Positions 16,934 through 25,506 of a DNA stretch of 64,000 nucleotides are shown one piece after another. The stretch is from NCBI GenBank assembly GCA_038253885.1, contig JBBSGP010000010.1:1-64000 (forward strand), in the 5' to 3' direction. Source of the stretch: JALZAQ01 sp038253885. Lineage in GTDB: Bacteria; Gemmatimonadota; Gemmatimonadetes; Gemmatimonadales; Gemmatimonadaceae. Under the pieces are notes generated by a model that worked only from the letters and a program-made list of their open reading frames with translations, was not told where the DNA came from and searched no databases. The stretch's first letter is position 1; every line of letters begins with the position of its first letter. The position numbers and the translations under genes were made by a program.

Positions 16934-18331
16934 TTGAGCCCGAAGCCCAAGACCGTCTACCGGTGCAGCTACTGCGGCGCCGAGCATCCGAAGTGGGCCG
17001 GCCGCTGCGACGTGTGCGGCGAGTGGAATACCCTCGTCGAGGAGATGGCCGCGCCCCGCACCAGCTCCGCCGCCTCGCGCCGACAGAACGCGGGGGCGCG
17101 CCCGCAATCGGCCGGAAAGTCCGTCGCCACCGCGCGGATCGGGCAGATCAAGGGCTCGGAGGACCGTCGCTGGAAAACCGGAATGCGCGAGCTTGATTTC
17201 GTGCTCGGTGGCGGCATCGTTCCCGGATCGATGGTGCTCATCGGCGGCGAGCCGGGCATAGGAAAGTCCACGCTTCTTCTCCAGGTGGCCGCCCGTCTGC
17301 AGTCTGGAGGGCACCGAGCCCTTTTCGTCTCGGGTGAGGAGTCGCCACTGCAGGTCAAGCTCCGCGCCGATCGGATGGCCGACTCGCCCACCGACGTCGA
17401 GCTGCTGGCCGAGACGCAGCTGGAGACGATCCTCGCCACCGGTGCCGCGATGGAGCCAGCGGTCATGTTCGTGGACTCCATCCAGACCGTGTTCACGACC
17501 GATCTGGAGGGTGCGCCCGGAAACGTCGGTCAGGTACGCGAGTGCGCAGCGCGCCTGATGCGCTTCGCGAAGGAGTCGGGGACGGCGGTATTCGTGATCG
17601 GTCACGTGACCAAGGGCGGCGGTATCGCCGGACCGAAGACGCTCGAGCACATCGTGGATACGGTGCTCTACTTCGAGGGAGAAGGGACCCTCGACCAGCG
17701 TGTGCTGCGCGCCACCAAGAATCGCTTCGGTGGAGTCGATGAGATCGGTGTGTTCCGCATGACGGCGCGCGGCCTCGAGGTGGTGGAAGACCCATCGAAC
17801 CTCTTTCTCAGCGACCGATCCGGCGGCGCGTCAGGGTCCGCGGTGACGGCTCTCATGGAGGGGACGCGACCTCTGCTGGTGGAAGTCCAGGCCCTGGCCG
17901 CGAAAGCCGGATTCGGCACTCCGCAACGCGTATGCACCGGTTACGATCCCCGTCGTCTGGCGCTCCTCCTTGCCGTCCTCGACAAACGAGCCGGCTTGTC
18001 CCTTGGACAGCTCGATGTCTTCGTGAACGTCGTCGGCGGTCTGCGCGTGCAGGAGCCGGCCGGAGATCTGGCGGTGGCGGCATCGCTCGCGTCGAGCGTG
18101 TACGACCGCGCCCTCCCGGCGGACGCGCTCTTTCTGGGGGAGGTCGGCCTGGGAGGCGAGATCCGCCCCGTGACCCAGGCCGACCGGCGGCTCGGGGAAG
18201 CCGAGCGGATGGGCCTCCATACCGCCTACCTCGCGGAACGGAGCGTGCCCAAGGCGGGACGCGGCGGTCGCCGCCTTCGGACCATCGGCGCATCGACGAT
18301 CGACGGCCTCTTCCGCACGCTCTTTCCATGA
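16934..18331 (+). CDS. radA: DNA repair/branch-migration protein RadA
   Basis: A recombination helper that drives branch migration. It starts with a zinc finger (Cys 11, 14, 25 and 28), followed by Walker A GEPGIGKS at 105-112, the diagnostic KNRFG motif near 262, and a Lon-protease-like C-terminal domain (around LDVFVNVVGGLRVQEPAGDLA). I choose TTG 16934, one base after the dnaB stop, because it puts the zinc finger at the normal distance; an upstream GTG at 16904 would overlap dnaB. The stop overlaps ispD as ATGA. Confidence 0.94.
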   Translation: MSPKPKTVYRCSYCGAEHPKWAGRCDVCGEWNTLVEEMAAPRTSSAASRRQNAGARPQSAGKSVATARIGQIKGSEDRRWKTGMRELDFVLGGGIVPGSMVLIGGEPGIGKSTLLLQVAARLQSGGHRALFVSGEESPLQVKLRADRMADSPTDVELLAETQLETILATGAAMEPAVMFVDSIQTVFTTDLEGAPGNVGQVRECAARLMRFAKESGTAVFVIGHVTKGGGIAGPKTLEHIVDTVLYFEGEGTLDQRVLRATKNRFGGVDEIGVFRMTARGLEVVEDPSNLFLSDRSGGASGSAVTALMEGTRPLLVEVQALAAKAGFGTPQRVCTGYDPRRLALLLAVLDKRAGLSLGQLDVFVNVVGGLRVQEPAGDLAVAASLASSVYDRALPADALFLGEVGLGGEIRPVTQADRRLGEAERMGLHTAYLAERSVPKAGRGGRRLRTIGASTIDGLFRTLFP

Positions 18332-19035
18332 GCGGGGCCGCCCCCGATGTCGGCGTCGTGATCGTCGCCGCCGGCGGAGCCACGCGAGCCGGCGGCGGAG
18401 ACAGAGGCGAGCTCAAGCAGTTTCGGTGGGTGGCAGGCAAGCCGATGCTCCTGCACAGTATCCACCGCTTTCAGGAAAGAGTCGATGTCGCGCTCGTGGT
18501 GTGCGTCCTTCCGCGGCGCTACGCGGGCGATCCTCCACCGTGGATCTTTCAGTGCGATACCGACCGGCTGCTCGTCAGTGTCGGCGGGAAGGAGCGGGGG
18601 GACTCGGTGATGAATGGGCTGGAGGACCTGCCGCCCGATCTCGGGATCGTGCTGGTACACGACGCCGCCCGGCCGCTGGTCGATGCCGCCACGATAGAGC
18701 GGGTGATCGCCGTGGCGCGTACCGGCGTCGGAGCCGTAGCCGGACTGCCGATCGCCGACACCCTCAAGGCGGTCGATCAGAGTGGCAGAATCTCGGCGAC
18801 GGTTGATCGCGGACCTCTGTGGCGCGCACAGACCCCGCAGGGATTTCCGCGAGACATGCTGGTCCGAGCCTATGTCGAAGCGCGCGCCCAGGAGGCGCGG
18901 GCCACGGACGATGCCGCGCTATGCGAGCGGCTGGGCTTTCCGGTCGTGATGGTTCGGGGCACCGAGTCGGCCTTGAAGATCACCGAGGAGAGTGATTTCG
19001 CCCGCGCCGACGCGCTCGCCGGCAGTTGGCCATGA
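18328..19035 (+). CDS. ispD: 2-C-methyl-D-erythritol 4-phosphate cytidylyltransferase
   Basis: Third-step enzyme of the MEP isoprenoid pathway, joining CTP to MEP. Recognisable parts are VIVAAGGATRAGG, KQF, SVGGKERGDSVMNGL, VHDAARPLV and TPQGF. The usual Pro before KQF is Leu here. Length is 235 residues. It is coupled by ATGA overlaps to both radA and the Sua5/TsaC gene. The pathway partner ispF lies far away at 62794. Confidence 0.92.
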   Translation: MSGAAPDVGVVIVAAGGATRAGGGDRGELKQFRWVAGKPMLLHSIHRFQERVDVALVVCVLPRRYAGDPPPWIFQCDTDRLLVSVGGKERGDSVMNGLEDLPPDLGIVLVHDAARPLVDAATIERVIAVARTGVGAVAGLPIADTLKAVDQSGRISATVDRGPLWRAQTPQGFPRDMLVRAYVEARAQEARATDDAALCERLGFPVVMVRGTESALKITEESDFARADALAGSWP

Positions 19036-19703
19036 GAGCCGGGACTCTCGTCACGCCGTTCTGGTCCGATGTCGAGATCGAGGCATCGCTCAGCGGCACG
19101 ATCGCGCATCTGGCAAGTCATCGCGTTCTCGCTTACCCCACCGAGACGGTCTACGGATTCGGCGGGGCGGTGGACCACGAGTCCGTGCAGACGTTGGTGC
19201 GGCTGAAGGGACGGCCTCCCGGCAAACCCTTTCTCCTCCTGATCGCGTCGAGTGACATGGTGACGCGCTTCGATCTGCGGCTCACGGCCGAAGCCTCGCA
19301 GCTTGCTGCGCGCCACTGGCCCGGCCCGCTCACCCTCGTGCTTCCGGGAGGTGAGCAACGCCTTCCCGAGGTTTTGCGCGGTCCGGAGGGGGGCGTAGCG
19401 GTCCGGTGGACGTCGCACCCCGCCATCGCGAGGCTGCTGTTGGCCTACGGTGATCCGATCACGTCGACGAGCGCGAACCGACCCGGCGTGCCGGCCGCGC
19501 TCGCACCGGGCGAGATCGTCGATCAGTTCGGCGATGCGATCCACCGCGGCATCCTGCGTGTCCTCGACGGCGGGCGGCTTGGCTCTTCCGCCCCGTCGAC
19601 CGTTGTAGATTGCACGGGTCGGCGGCCGCGCGTCATTCGTCCCGGCGCGATCGCGTCCGCGATTCTTCGGGAGAGCGTGCCCGACCTGATCGGAGACGTG
19701 TAG
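19032..19703 (+). CDS. tsaC: L-threonylcarbamoyladenylate synthase (Sua5/TsaC family)
   Basis: Makes threonylcarbamoyl-AMP from Thr, bicarbonate and ATP for the t6A37 modification of ANN-decoding tRNAs. The YrdC-type core includes YPTETVYGFGG, KGRPPGKPF, WPGPLTLVL, VAVRWTSHP and TSTSANRPG. At 223 residues it has the YrdC domain without the long Sua5 C-terminal domain, so tsaC is the closer name. ATG 19032 overlaps ispD (ATGA); a TTG two codons upstream is less likely. Confidence 0.9.
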   Translation: MRAGTLVTPFWSDVEIEASLSGTIAHLASHRVLAYPTETVYGFGGAVDHESVQTLVRLKGRPPGKPFLLLIASSDMVTRFDLRLTAEASQLAARHWPGPLTLVLPGGEQRLPEVLRGPEGGVAVRWTSHPAIARLLLAYGDPITSTSANRPGVPAALAPGEIVDQFGDAIHRGILRVLDGGRLGSSAPSTVVDCTGRRPRVIRPGAIASAILRESVPDLIGDV

Positions 19704-19707
19704 CCCC

Positions 19708-20178
19708 ATGCGGATCCTGTTCGTGTGTACCGGCAACACCTGCCGTAGCGTGATGGCCGAGGCGATCGCCTCCCGCCTGATCGCCGAGCGGGGGCTGCAG
19801 GGCGTGCACGCAGAGAGCGCCGGCACTGCCGCATGGGAGGGAGCGGCGGCATCGGACGGGGCGCTGCTGGTCGGGATGGAGCGATCGACCGACCTGTCTC
19901 CTCACCGAGCCCGGCCGCTGTCGCGCGAGCTGGTATCTGAGCACGACCTTCTTCTGGCCATGAGTCCGCACCATCTCGAGCGACTCGAAGCCCTCGGCGG
20001 GCGCGGCAAGAGCTATCTGCTCACCGACTATGCGTCGCGGGGCGCGCGCGCCGATCCGATCGGTGATCCCTTCGGCGGCGACCTGGACCAATACCGTCAC
20101 ACGTACGATCAGCTCGAGGAGGAGATCCGGCGAGCGCTGGACCGCCTCGCGGCGCAGCGGAGCCCAGGGGTGTCGTGA
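19708..20178 (+). CDS. Low-molecular-weight protein-tyrosine phosphatase family protein
   Basis: A 156-residue small phosphatase. The P-loop CTGNTCRS spans 7-14, with nucleophile Cys 7 and phosphate-binding Arg 13. A general-acid Asp is expected in ADPIGDPFGGD near 115-121. Such proteins dephosphorylate tyrosines, sometimes of capsule kinases, and relatives reduce arsenate; in this position (after Sua5/TsaC) they are often annotated as YwlE-type protein-arginine phosphatases. The sequence alone does not separate these roles. It overlaps aroE as GTGA. Confidence 0.88.
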   Translation: MRILFVCTGNTCRSVMAEAIASRLIAERGLQGVHAESAGTAAWEGAAASDGALLVGMERSTDLSPHRARPLSRELVSEHDLLLAMSPHHLERLEALGGRGKSYLLTDYASRGARADPIGDPFGGDLDQYRHTYDQLEEEIRRALDRLAAQRSPGVS

Positions 20179-21002
20179 GCCCCACGCCGACTCGTCTCGT
20201 GCTGCTCGGCCATCCCGTTCGACATTCGCTCTCGCCGCTGTTCCAGAACGCCGCGCTCCGGAGCGAGCGCATCCCGCTGGAGTACGAAGCCATCGACGTT
20301 CCCCCGCCCGAGCTCGCCTCGGTCCTGCGCGATCTCGCCGCCGCCGGTGCGGCCGGGAACGTGACAGTGCCGCACAAGGAGTCCGTCGCCACGCTCTGCG
20401 ATCGGCTCACCTCGCTCGCCGCGCACGTGGGTGCCGTCAACACCTTCTGGGTGGACGCGGATGGCCGGCTCGTGGGCGACAACACCGATGTCGATGGCTT
20501 TTCGTACCTCGCACTCGACCTTCTCGGCACCGTCCCGCAGGGGCTTCGATGCGCGCTCCTCGGGGCCGGTGGCGCGGCGGCAGCGGCGCTGGCCGCGATG
20601 GAGCGGTGGCCATCCTGCGCCGTACGCGTTCACAACCGAACCCGGGCTCGCGCGGTGCGACTGGTGTCGCGCTTCGAGCTCACGGCGACGGTCGCTGATG
20701 ACATCGAGACGGCGGTGCGGGACGCGCATCTCGTTGTGAACGCGGTCGGCGAAAACGCGCCGACCAGTGAAGATGTTGTGCCCCTCGATCGGCTGCACTC
20801 GACGGTCTCGGTGATCGACCTGTCGTACGCCCCGGGAGGAACTCGCTTCGTGCGCGCCGCGCGGGCGCGTGGACTGAAGGCGAGTGACGGGTTACCGATG
20901 CTCATCGAGCAGGGTGCTCTCTCCTTCGAGCGCTGGTTCGGTCGCGCGGCGCCGCGCGCCGCGATGTGGCACTCCGTCAGCGAAGCGGCGTCGCCATCGT
21001 GA
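20175..21002 (+). CDS. aroE: Shikimate dehydrogenase
   Basis: Reduces 3-dehydroshikimate to shikimate with NADPH in aromatic amino acid synthesis. The substrate site shows HSLSP near 17-21, catalytic Lys 68 in NVTVPHKE and Asp 105 in GDNTDVDG. The nucleotide-binding domain shows LLGAGGAAAA and NRTRARA. Its 275 residues are typical. GTG starts and ends overlap the phosphatase and comF, so the three are probably translated as a coupled set. Confidence 0.93.
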   Translation: MSPTPTRLVLLGHPVRHSLSPLFQNAALRSERIPLEYEAIDVPPPELASVLRDLAAAGAAGNVTVPHKESVATLCDRLTSLAAHVGAVNTFWVDADGRLVGDNTDVDGFSYLALDLLGTVPQGLRCALLGAGGAAAAALAAMERWPSCAVRVHNRTRARAVRLVSRFELTATVADDIETAVRDAHLVVNAVGENAPTSEDVVPLDRLHSTVSVIDLSYAPGGTRFVRAARARGLKASDGLPMLIEQGALSFERWFGRAAPRAAMWHSVSEAASPS

Positions 21003-21757
21003 GCCCCGAGATGGCCGCACGGGCCTTGAAGGCCGGACAAGCGCTGTTCGACCTGCTGCTGCCGCGGGTGTGCAGCGCCTGTGACCGGCTCCTCGACGAT
21101 TCCTACCGAGGTCTGGTATGCGGCGCATGCTGGACTCGGGCGATCGCGCTCCCCGCTCCCCGGTGCGATCGCTGCGGACATCCGCTGCTCACACCGAGTT
21201 GCCGCTGGTGCGACGCGCTTCCGGCTTTCGTTCGCGCGGGGCGATCAGCGTTCTGGTTTCCCGGCGGCAGCGCCGCGGCGATCGTACACGCGCTCAAGTA
21301 CCGGGGCTGGCAAGGCGTCGCCGGCGAGATGGCCGACCGAATGGCGCGGCTGACCTGGCCGGAGGACGTCAGAGACGAGCGGACGGCGCTCGTGCCCGTT
21401 CCTTTGGCACCCGCCCGTGAGCGGGAACGGGGCTTCAACCAGAGCGATTTGCTGGCGCGCTCGCTCTCGGCGCGCTGGTCCACGCCGGTCTGGGCAGATG
21501 TTCTCGTCCGGGCCCGCACGACGGAGACACAGACGCGGTTGACACCGGAAGACAGACGCCGCAACGTTTCGGGCGCTTTCGCCGCGCCCACGAAGTCGCG
21601 CGATCGGCTGCGCGGGGCGCACATCATGCTCGTGGACGACGTCGTCACCACCGGCGCCACAATCTGCGCCTGTGCGTCGACGCTGTTCGACGCCGGCGCG
21701 CGCATCGTCAGCTTCGTCACTTTCGGCCGCGCGCCTTCCGCCGGCGACCGCGCATAA
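20999..21757 (+). CDS. comF: ComF-family phosphoribosyltransferase-like protein
   Basis: A cytosolic protein of the ComF/GntX family. The N-terminus holds four CxxC-like pairs (Cys 25/28, 41/44, 56/59 and 68/71), likely binding zinc. The C-terminal type I phosphoribosyltransferase domain has RGFNQSDLLAR and the PRPP loop MLVDDVVTTGAT near 213-224. ComF of competent bacteria aids DNA uptake, but many carriers are not known to be competent and this window shows no other com genes. GTG 20999 overlaps aroE; ATG 21011 is an alternative start. Confidence 0.87.
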   Translation: MSPEMAARALKAGQALFDLLLPRVCSACDRLLDDSYRGLVCGACWTRAIALPAPRCDRCGHPLLTPSCRWCDALPAFVRAGRSAFWFPGGSAAAIVHALKYRGWQGVAGEMADRMARLTWPEDVRDERTALVPVPLAPARERERGFNQSDLLARSLSARWSTPVWADVLVRARTTETQTRLTPEDRRRNVSGAFAAPTKSRDRLRGAHIMLVDDVVTTGATICACASTLFDAGARIVSFVTFGRAPSAGDRA

Positions 21758-21778
21758 CAGACTGGAGCGATCTGCATC

Positions 21779-22789
21779 ATGGCTCTTCGGGTTGGCATCA
21801 ATGGCTTTGGACGCATCGGCCGCCAGGTTGTGCGCGCGGCCAAAGAGCAGGGGAGCGACATCGACTTCGTTGCGGTCAACGACCTGACCGACACCCGGAC
21901 GCTGGCGCACCTCTTCAAGTACGACTCCGTTCATCGAACCTACGAGGGCGAAGTGCGCGCCGTGGGAAGCGCCGTCGTCATCGACGGCGACGAGATTCGC
22001 GTGTTGTCGGAGAAGGACCCGTCGGCTCTGCCATGGAAGTCTCTCGGTGTGGACATCGTGCTCGAGTCGACGGGACGCTTCACCAAGGCGGAGGACGCCC
22101 GCCGGCACATCACCGGAGGAGCGCGCAAAGTGATCATCTCCGCTCCGGCCAAGGGAGAGGACATCACCGTCGTCATGGGGGTGAACGAGAGCAAGTATGA
22201 TCCAGCCAGCCATCACATCATCTCCAACGCCTCCTGCACCACCAACTGCCTCGTCCCGATGGTGAAGATCGTTCGAGATTCCTTCGGCTTCCGGCATGGC
22301 TCCATGACCACCGTCCACAGCTATACGAACGATCAGCAGATTCTCGATCTTCCACACTCCGATCTGCGGCGCGCTCGCGCGGCCGCGCTCTCGATGATCC
22401 CGACGACCACCGGCGCCGCCAAGGCGACGTCGCTGGTCATCCCGGAAGTGAAGGGAAAGATCGATGGTATCTCGATCCGGGTTCCCACCCCCGATGTCTC
22501 CTTCACCGACCTGGTGGTCGAGGTCGAGAAGCCGGCGACGATCGACGGCGTGAACGCGGCCTTCCGTGCGGCGTCGCTGGCGGGGCCGTTGAAGGGCATC
22601 GTCGCCTACAGCGAGGCGGAGTTGGTGTCGAGCGACTACATCGGCAACCCGCACTCGTGCATCCTGGATGCGCGGACCACCAACGTGATCGATGGATCGA
22701 TGGTGAAAGTCTGCGGCTGGTACGACAACGAGTGGGGCTACGCCTCTCGTTGCGTGGACCTTCTCGCCTTCGTCGGCGAGCGGCTGTGA
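21779..22789 (+). CDS. gap: Glyceraldehyde-3-phosphate dehydrogenase (type I)
   Basis: Glycolytic oxidation of glyceraldehyde 3-phosphate to 1,3-bisphosphoglycerate. The NAD fold begins GINGFGRIGR, catalytic Cys is 153 (SNASCTTNC) and catalytic His 180 (MTTVH). Asp 35 in NDLTD favours NAD over NADP by family rule. Length is 336 residues. It starts the gap-(small gene)-pgk-tpiA cluster and has a 21-base gap after comF. Its stop overlaps the small membrane gene as GTGA. Confidence 0.96.
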   Translation: MALRVGINGFGRIGRQVVRAAKEQGSDIDFVAVNDLTDTRTLAHLFKYDSVHRTYEGEVRAVGSAVVIDGDEIRVLSEKDPSALPWKSLGVDIVLESTGRFTKAEDARRHITGGARKVIISAPAKGEDITVVMGVNESKYDPASHHIISNASCTTNCLVPMVKIVRDSFGFRHGSMTTVHSYTNDQQILDLPHSDLRRARAAALSMIPTTTGAAKATSLVIPEVKGKIDGISIRVPTPDVSFTDLVVEVEKPATIDGVNAAFRAASLAGPLKGIVAYSEAELVSSDYIGNPHSCILDARTTNVIDGSMVKVCGWYDNEWGYASRCVDLLAFVGERL

Positions 22790-23088
22790 GCCCACGCCGC
22801 CGGCGCGAGCGGCTCATCGACGCGCTCGGCCTGCTCCTGCTCCTGGCGGGGGGAGCGATTTACACAAAGTCCTTTCTCGGCATGCGCACCCTGCGCGACT
22901 CGGCGTTTGTCGAAGGCAAGCCGTGGGCGATGGTGCGACAGTGGGAGCATCTGCTGACGCTGTCGCGGTGGGGTCTCGCGGTGGCTGGCGTGGGTCTGCT
23001 GGTGCTGATCGGCGGCGCGTGGGTCGAGCGTCGGGCCCGGCTCGAACGGGCGCGCACCGGCGATCCGCTCACGGATCCTACCGGATGA
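22786..23088 (+). CDS. Small two-helix membrane protein between gap and pgk
   Basis: A 100-residue protein starting at GTG 22786, overlapping gap (GTGA) and pgk (ATGA). It has a basic start (MSPRRRRER), a hydrophobic helix (ALGLLLLLAGGAIY), a soluble middle (MRTLRDSAFVEGKPWAMVRQWEH), a second helix (LAVAGVGLLVLIGGAWV) and an Arg-rich tail. I recognise no family. Tight double overlap within a glycolytic cluster argues that it is expressed with gap and pgk. It could tether or sense glycolysis at the membrane, but that is only a guess. Confidence 0.7.
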   Translation: MSPRRRRERLIDALGLLLLLAGGAIYTKSFLGMRTLRDSAFVEGKPWAMVRQWEHLLTLSRWGLAVAGVGLLVLIGGAWVERRARLERARTGDPLTDPTG

Positions 23089-24278
23089 AAAGGACGGTGC
23101 GCGACCTCTCCGATGCGGAGCTGCGCGACAAGCGGGCGCTCGTCCGCGTCGATTTCAACGTCCCCCAGGACGAGAGCCGGCGGATCACCGACGACACGCG
23201 TATCCGTGCATCGCTGCCCACCATCGAGTATCTCGCCGGGCGAGGTGCCCGAGTCATTCTCCTCTCCCATCTGGGGCGTCCGAAGGGCAAGCCCGAGTCG
23301 AAGTATTCGCTCGAGCCCGTCGCCCGTCATCTGGCAACGCTCATCTCGCGACCGGTGCAATTTCTGGAATCGACCGATTCCGACGAGGCCATGGTGTGCA
23401 CGCGGCAGCTACGGCCGGGAGAGCTGCTGCTGCTGGAGAACACTCGCTTCCTCGGTGGCGAGGAAAAAAACGACGAGCGACTCGCGCGCGCTCTCGCCGG
23501 GCTCGGAGATGTGTACGTGAACGACGCGTTTGGCGCGGCGCACCGCGCTCACGCATCGACGGAGGGAGTCGCTCGTTATCTCCACCCGGCGGTAGCCGGT
23601 CTACTGATGGATCGGGAGCTGCGCTATCTCGGAGACGCTCTCGCCGCGCCGGCACTCCCATTCGTGGCGATTCTCGGAGGAGCCAAGATCTCCGGCAAGA
23701 TCGACGTCATCGAGCGCCTGTTGCCGCGGGTGGATCGACTGCTCATCGGCGGTGCCATGGCCTGCACGTTCTTCGAGGCGATGGGTAGGCAAACGGGGAA
23801 ATCCCTCGTCGAGCGTGACCGGGTCGCGATGGCGGGAAGCCTCGTCGAGCGGGCCGGCGACAAGCTGATGCTCCCTGACGACGCGCTGGTCGCGCCCGGA
23901 CTCGAAGAGGGCGCCCGCGCTCACGGAGTCTCGTGCGACGCCATTCCATCGGACGAGGCAATGTTCGATATCGGGCCGCGAAGCATCGAGCGCTTCAGCG
24001 AGGCGATCGGTCGGGCCAGGACGATCATATGGAACGGGCCGATGGGTGTCTTCGAGACTCCGCCGTTCGACGCCGGCACGCGCGCGGTGGCCGAGGCCCT
24101 CGCCCGGGCCACCGACACCGGAGCCGTGACGATCGTCGGGGGCGGCGACTCCGCCGCTGCCGTCTCCGAGCTCGGACTTGCTTCGAGAATGAGTCATGTG
24201 TCGACGGGGGGAGGAGCGTCACTCGAGTTTCTCGAGGGCCGCGAGCTTCCCGGGGTCGTGGCGTTGGACGAGGCGTGA
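23085..24278 (+). CDS. pgk: Phosphoglycerate kinase
   Basis: Makes ATP from 1,3-bisphosphoglycerate in glycolysis. Family signatures are RVDFNVPQD, SHLGRPKGK, LLLENTRFLGGEEKN, VNDAFGAAHRAHAS, ILGGAKISGKI, NGPMGVFE and the ATP-site GGGDSAAAV followed by STGGGASLEFLEG. Length is 397 residues. ATG 23085 overlaps the small membrane gene (ATGA), and tpiA starts two bases after the stop. Confidence 0.96.
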   Translation: MKRTVRDLSDAELRDKRALVRVDFNVPQDESRRITDDTRIRASLPTIEYLAGRGARVILLSHLGRPKGKPESKYSLEPVARHLATLISRPVQFLESTDSDEAMVCTRQLRPGELLLLENTRFLGGEEKNDERLARALAGLGDVYVNDAFGAAHRAHASTEGVARYLHPAVAGLLMDRELRYLGDALAAPALPFVAILGGAKISGKIDVIERLLPRVDRLLIGGAMACTFFEAMGRQTGKSLVERDRVAMAGSLVERAGDKLMLPDDALVAPGLEEGARAHGVSCDAIPSDEAMFDIGPRSIERFSEAIGRARTIIWNGPMGVFETPPFDAGTRAVAEALARATDTGAVTIVGGGDSAAAVSELGLASRMSHVSTGGGASLEFLEGRELPGVVALDEA

Positions 24279-24280
24279 TC

Positions 24281-25030
24281 ATGCGCACGCCGATCCTCGC
24301 CGCCAACTGGAAGATGAACCAGGGCCCCCACGACGCCCGCGCTTTCATGCGCAGCTTTCTCGTCCACTACGCGCGCCGCGCCGATCGCACCGTGATGTTT
24401 TTTCCCCCTGCGCTCACACTGCCGGCGGTTGTCGATGCGCTCAAGGACCGCCCCGATATCCTGGTCGGCGTTCAGAACATCTGGGGCGAAGACAAAGGCG
24501 CTTTCACGGGAGAGAATTCAGCCGCGATCGCGAGAGACGCTGGCGCCCGCCTCGTGCTGGTGGGCCACTCCGAGCGTCGCCACGTCTTCGGCGAGACCGA
24601 TGAGCAGAGCGCACAGAAGTGCGCTGCCGCCGTGCGCGCTGGTCTCATCCCGATGCTCTGCGTGGGAGAGACGCTCGAGCAGAGAGAGGCGGGGCAGACC
24701 AGCGACGTCGTGATGCGCCAGCTCCGCGGCGGCATCGGTGCGATCGAGCCGGCGCGGATCGCGTCGATGCTGATCGCCTACGAGCCGGTGTGGGCGATCG
24801 GCACCGGCCGCACCGCGAAGCCGGAGGACGCAACCGCAGTGCACCGCGTGATCCGTGAAACACTCGGCACCATCCTGAGGGGAGTCGCCGCGAAGATTCC
24901 CATCCTCTACGGGGGGAGCGTGAACGCGGGAAACGCCGCGGCGTTGCTGGCGGCTCCCGAGGTGAGCGGCCTCCTCGTCGGCGGAGCGAGCCTGGAAGCG
25001 GAATCGTGGGCGACCATCGCGCGGACTTGA
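24281..25030 (+). CDS. tpiA: Triosephosphate isomerase
   Basis: Interconverts dihydroxyacetone phosphate and glyceraldehyde 3-phosphate. Catalytic Lys 11 (AANWKMN), His 96 (VGHSERR) and Glu 168 (AYEPVWAIGTG) are all present, with the phosphate-binding YGGSVN and GLLVGGASL loops. Length is 249 residues. The stop codon lies inside the -35 box of the downstream secG promoter, so the two units may be transcribed partly independently. Confidence 0.96.
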   Translation: MRTPILAANWKMNQGPHDARAFMRSFLVHYARRADRTVMFFPPALTLPAVVDALKDRPDILVGVQNIWGEDKGAFTGENSAAIARDAGARLVLVGHSERRHVFGETDEQSAQKCAAAVRAGLIPMLCVGETLEQREAGQTSDVVMRQLRGGIGAIEPARIASMLIAYEPVWAIGTGRTAKPEDATAVHRVIRETLGTILRGVAAKIPILYGGSVNAGNAAALLAAPEVSGLLVGGASLEAESWATIART

Positions 25031-25055
25031 CCGGTGCTCGTAACTCGTCTAGATT
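25027..25055 (+). promoter_or_regulatory. Sigma-70-type promoter for secG (and possibly carA)
   Basis: TTGACC (25027-25032), a 17-base spacer and TAGATT (25050-25055). The -35 contains the tpiA stop codon. The predicted start near 25062 leaves a roughly 30-base leader with no clear Shine-Dalgarno before the secG ATG. Confidence 0.6.
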
Positions 25056-25091
25056 TCAGGACTTAGCGCGAACTCCCCAGCCCCCACACCG

Positions 25092-25499
25092 ATGTACTCC
25101 TTTCTCATCGTTCTGCTCGTTTTGGACGCGCTCGTCCTCATCGCTGCCGTCCTTCTTCAGTCGGGAAAGGGCGGAGGGCTGGCCGCGAGCTTCGGTGGGG
25201 CCGCGTCATCGTCGGACTCGTTCGTGGGAACCCGCCAGGCGGCGAACCTGCTCACGAAGTCGAGCTGGTGGAGCGGCGGAATCTTTCTCTTCCTGTCGCT
25301 CCTGTTGTCGATTCTCTCGGTTCGCGGAACCGCGCCAAAATCGGTTCTCGATGAACAGTTCCGGCCCGCACCGACGCGGGGCGCGCCGGCCCCAGCGACA
25401 GGGAGATCGGCCGTGCCTCTGACTCCTGCACCGGTGGCCCCGGCCGTGCCGCTCTCACCGGCACCGAAGGCGCCCGGCAAGCCCATCCCGAAGCGCTGA
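25092..25499 (+). CDS. secG: Preprotein translocase subunit SecG
   Basis: Small inner-membrane partner of SecYE in protein export. The first helix (MYSFLIVLLVLDALVLIAAVLLQ) leads into the hallmark QSGKGGGLAASFGG, then a second helix (GGIFLFLSLLLSILSV). The 135 residues exceed many SecG proteins because of an Ala/Pro-rich tail of about 50 residues (APTRGAPAPA and similar), probably disordered. carA starts seven bases after the stop. Confidence 0.92.
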   Translation: MYSFLIVLLVLDALVLIAAVLLQSGKGGGLAASFGGAASSSDSFVGTRQAANLLTKSSWWSGGIFLFLSLLLSILSVRGTAPKSVLDEQFRPAPTRGAPAPATGRSAVPLTPAPVAPAVPLSPAPKAPGKPIPKR

Positions 25500-25506
25500 T
25501 CCGGCG

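Noticed and set aside
21245..22795. A 516-residue minus-strand frame opposite comF and gap
   Set aside because: It is the complement of conserved coding sequence and is rich in His/Arg/Asp runs typical of shadow frames.
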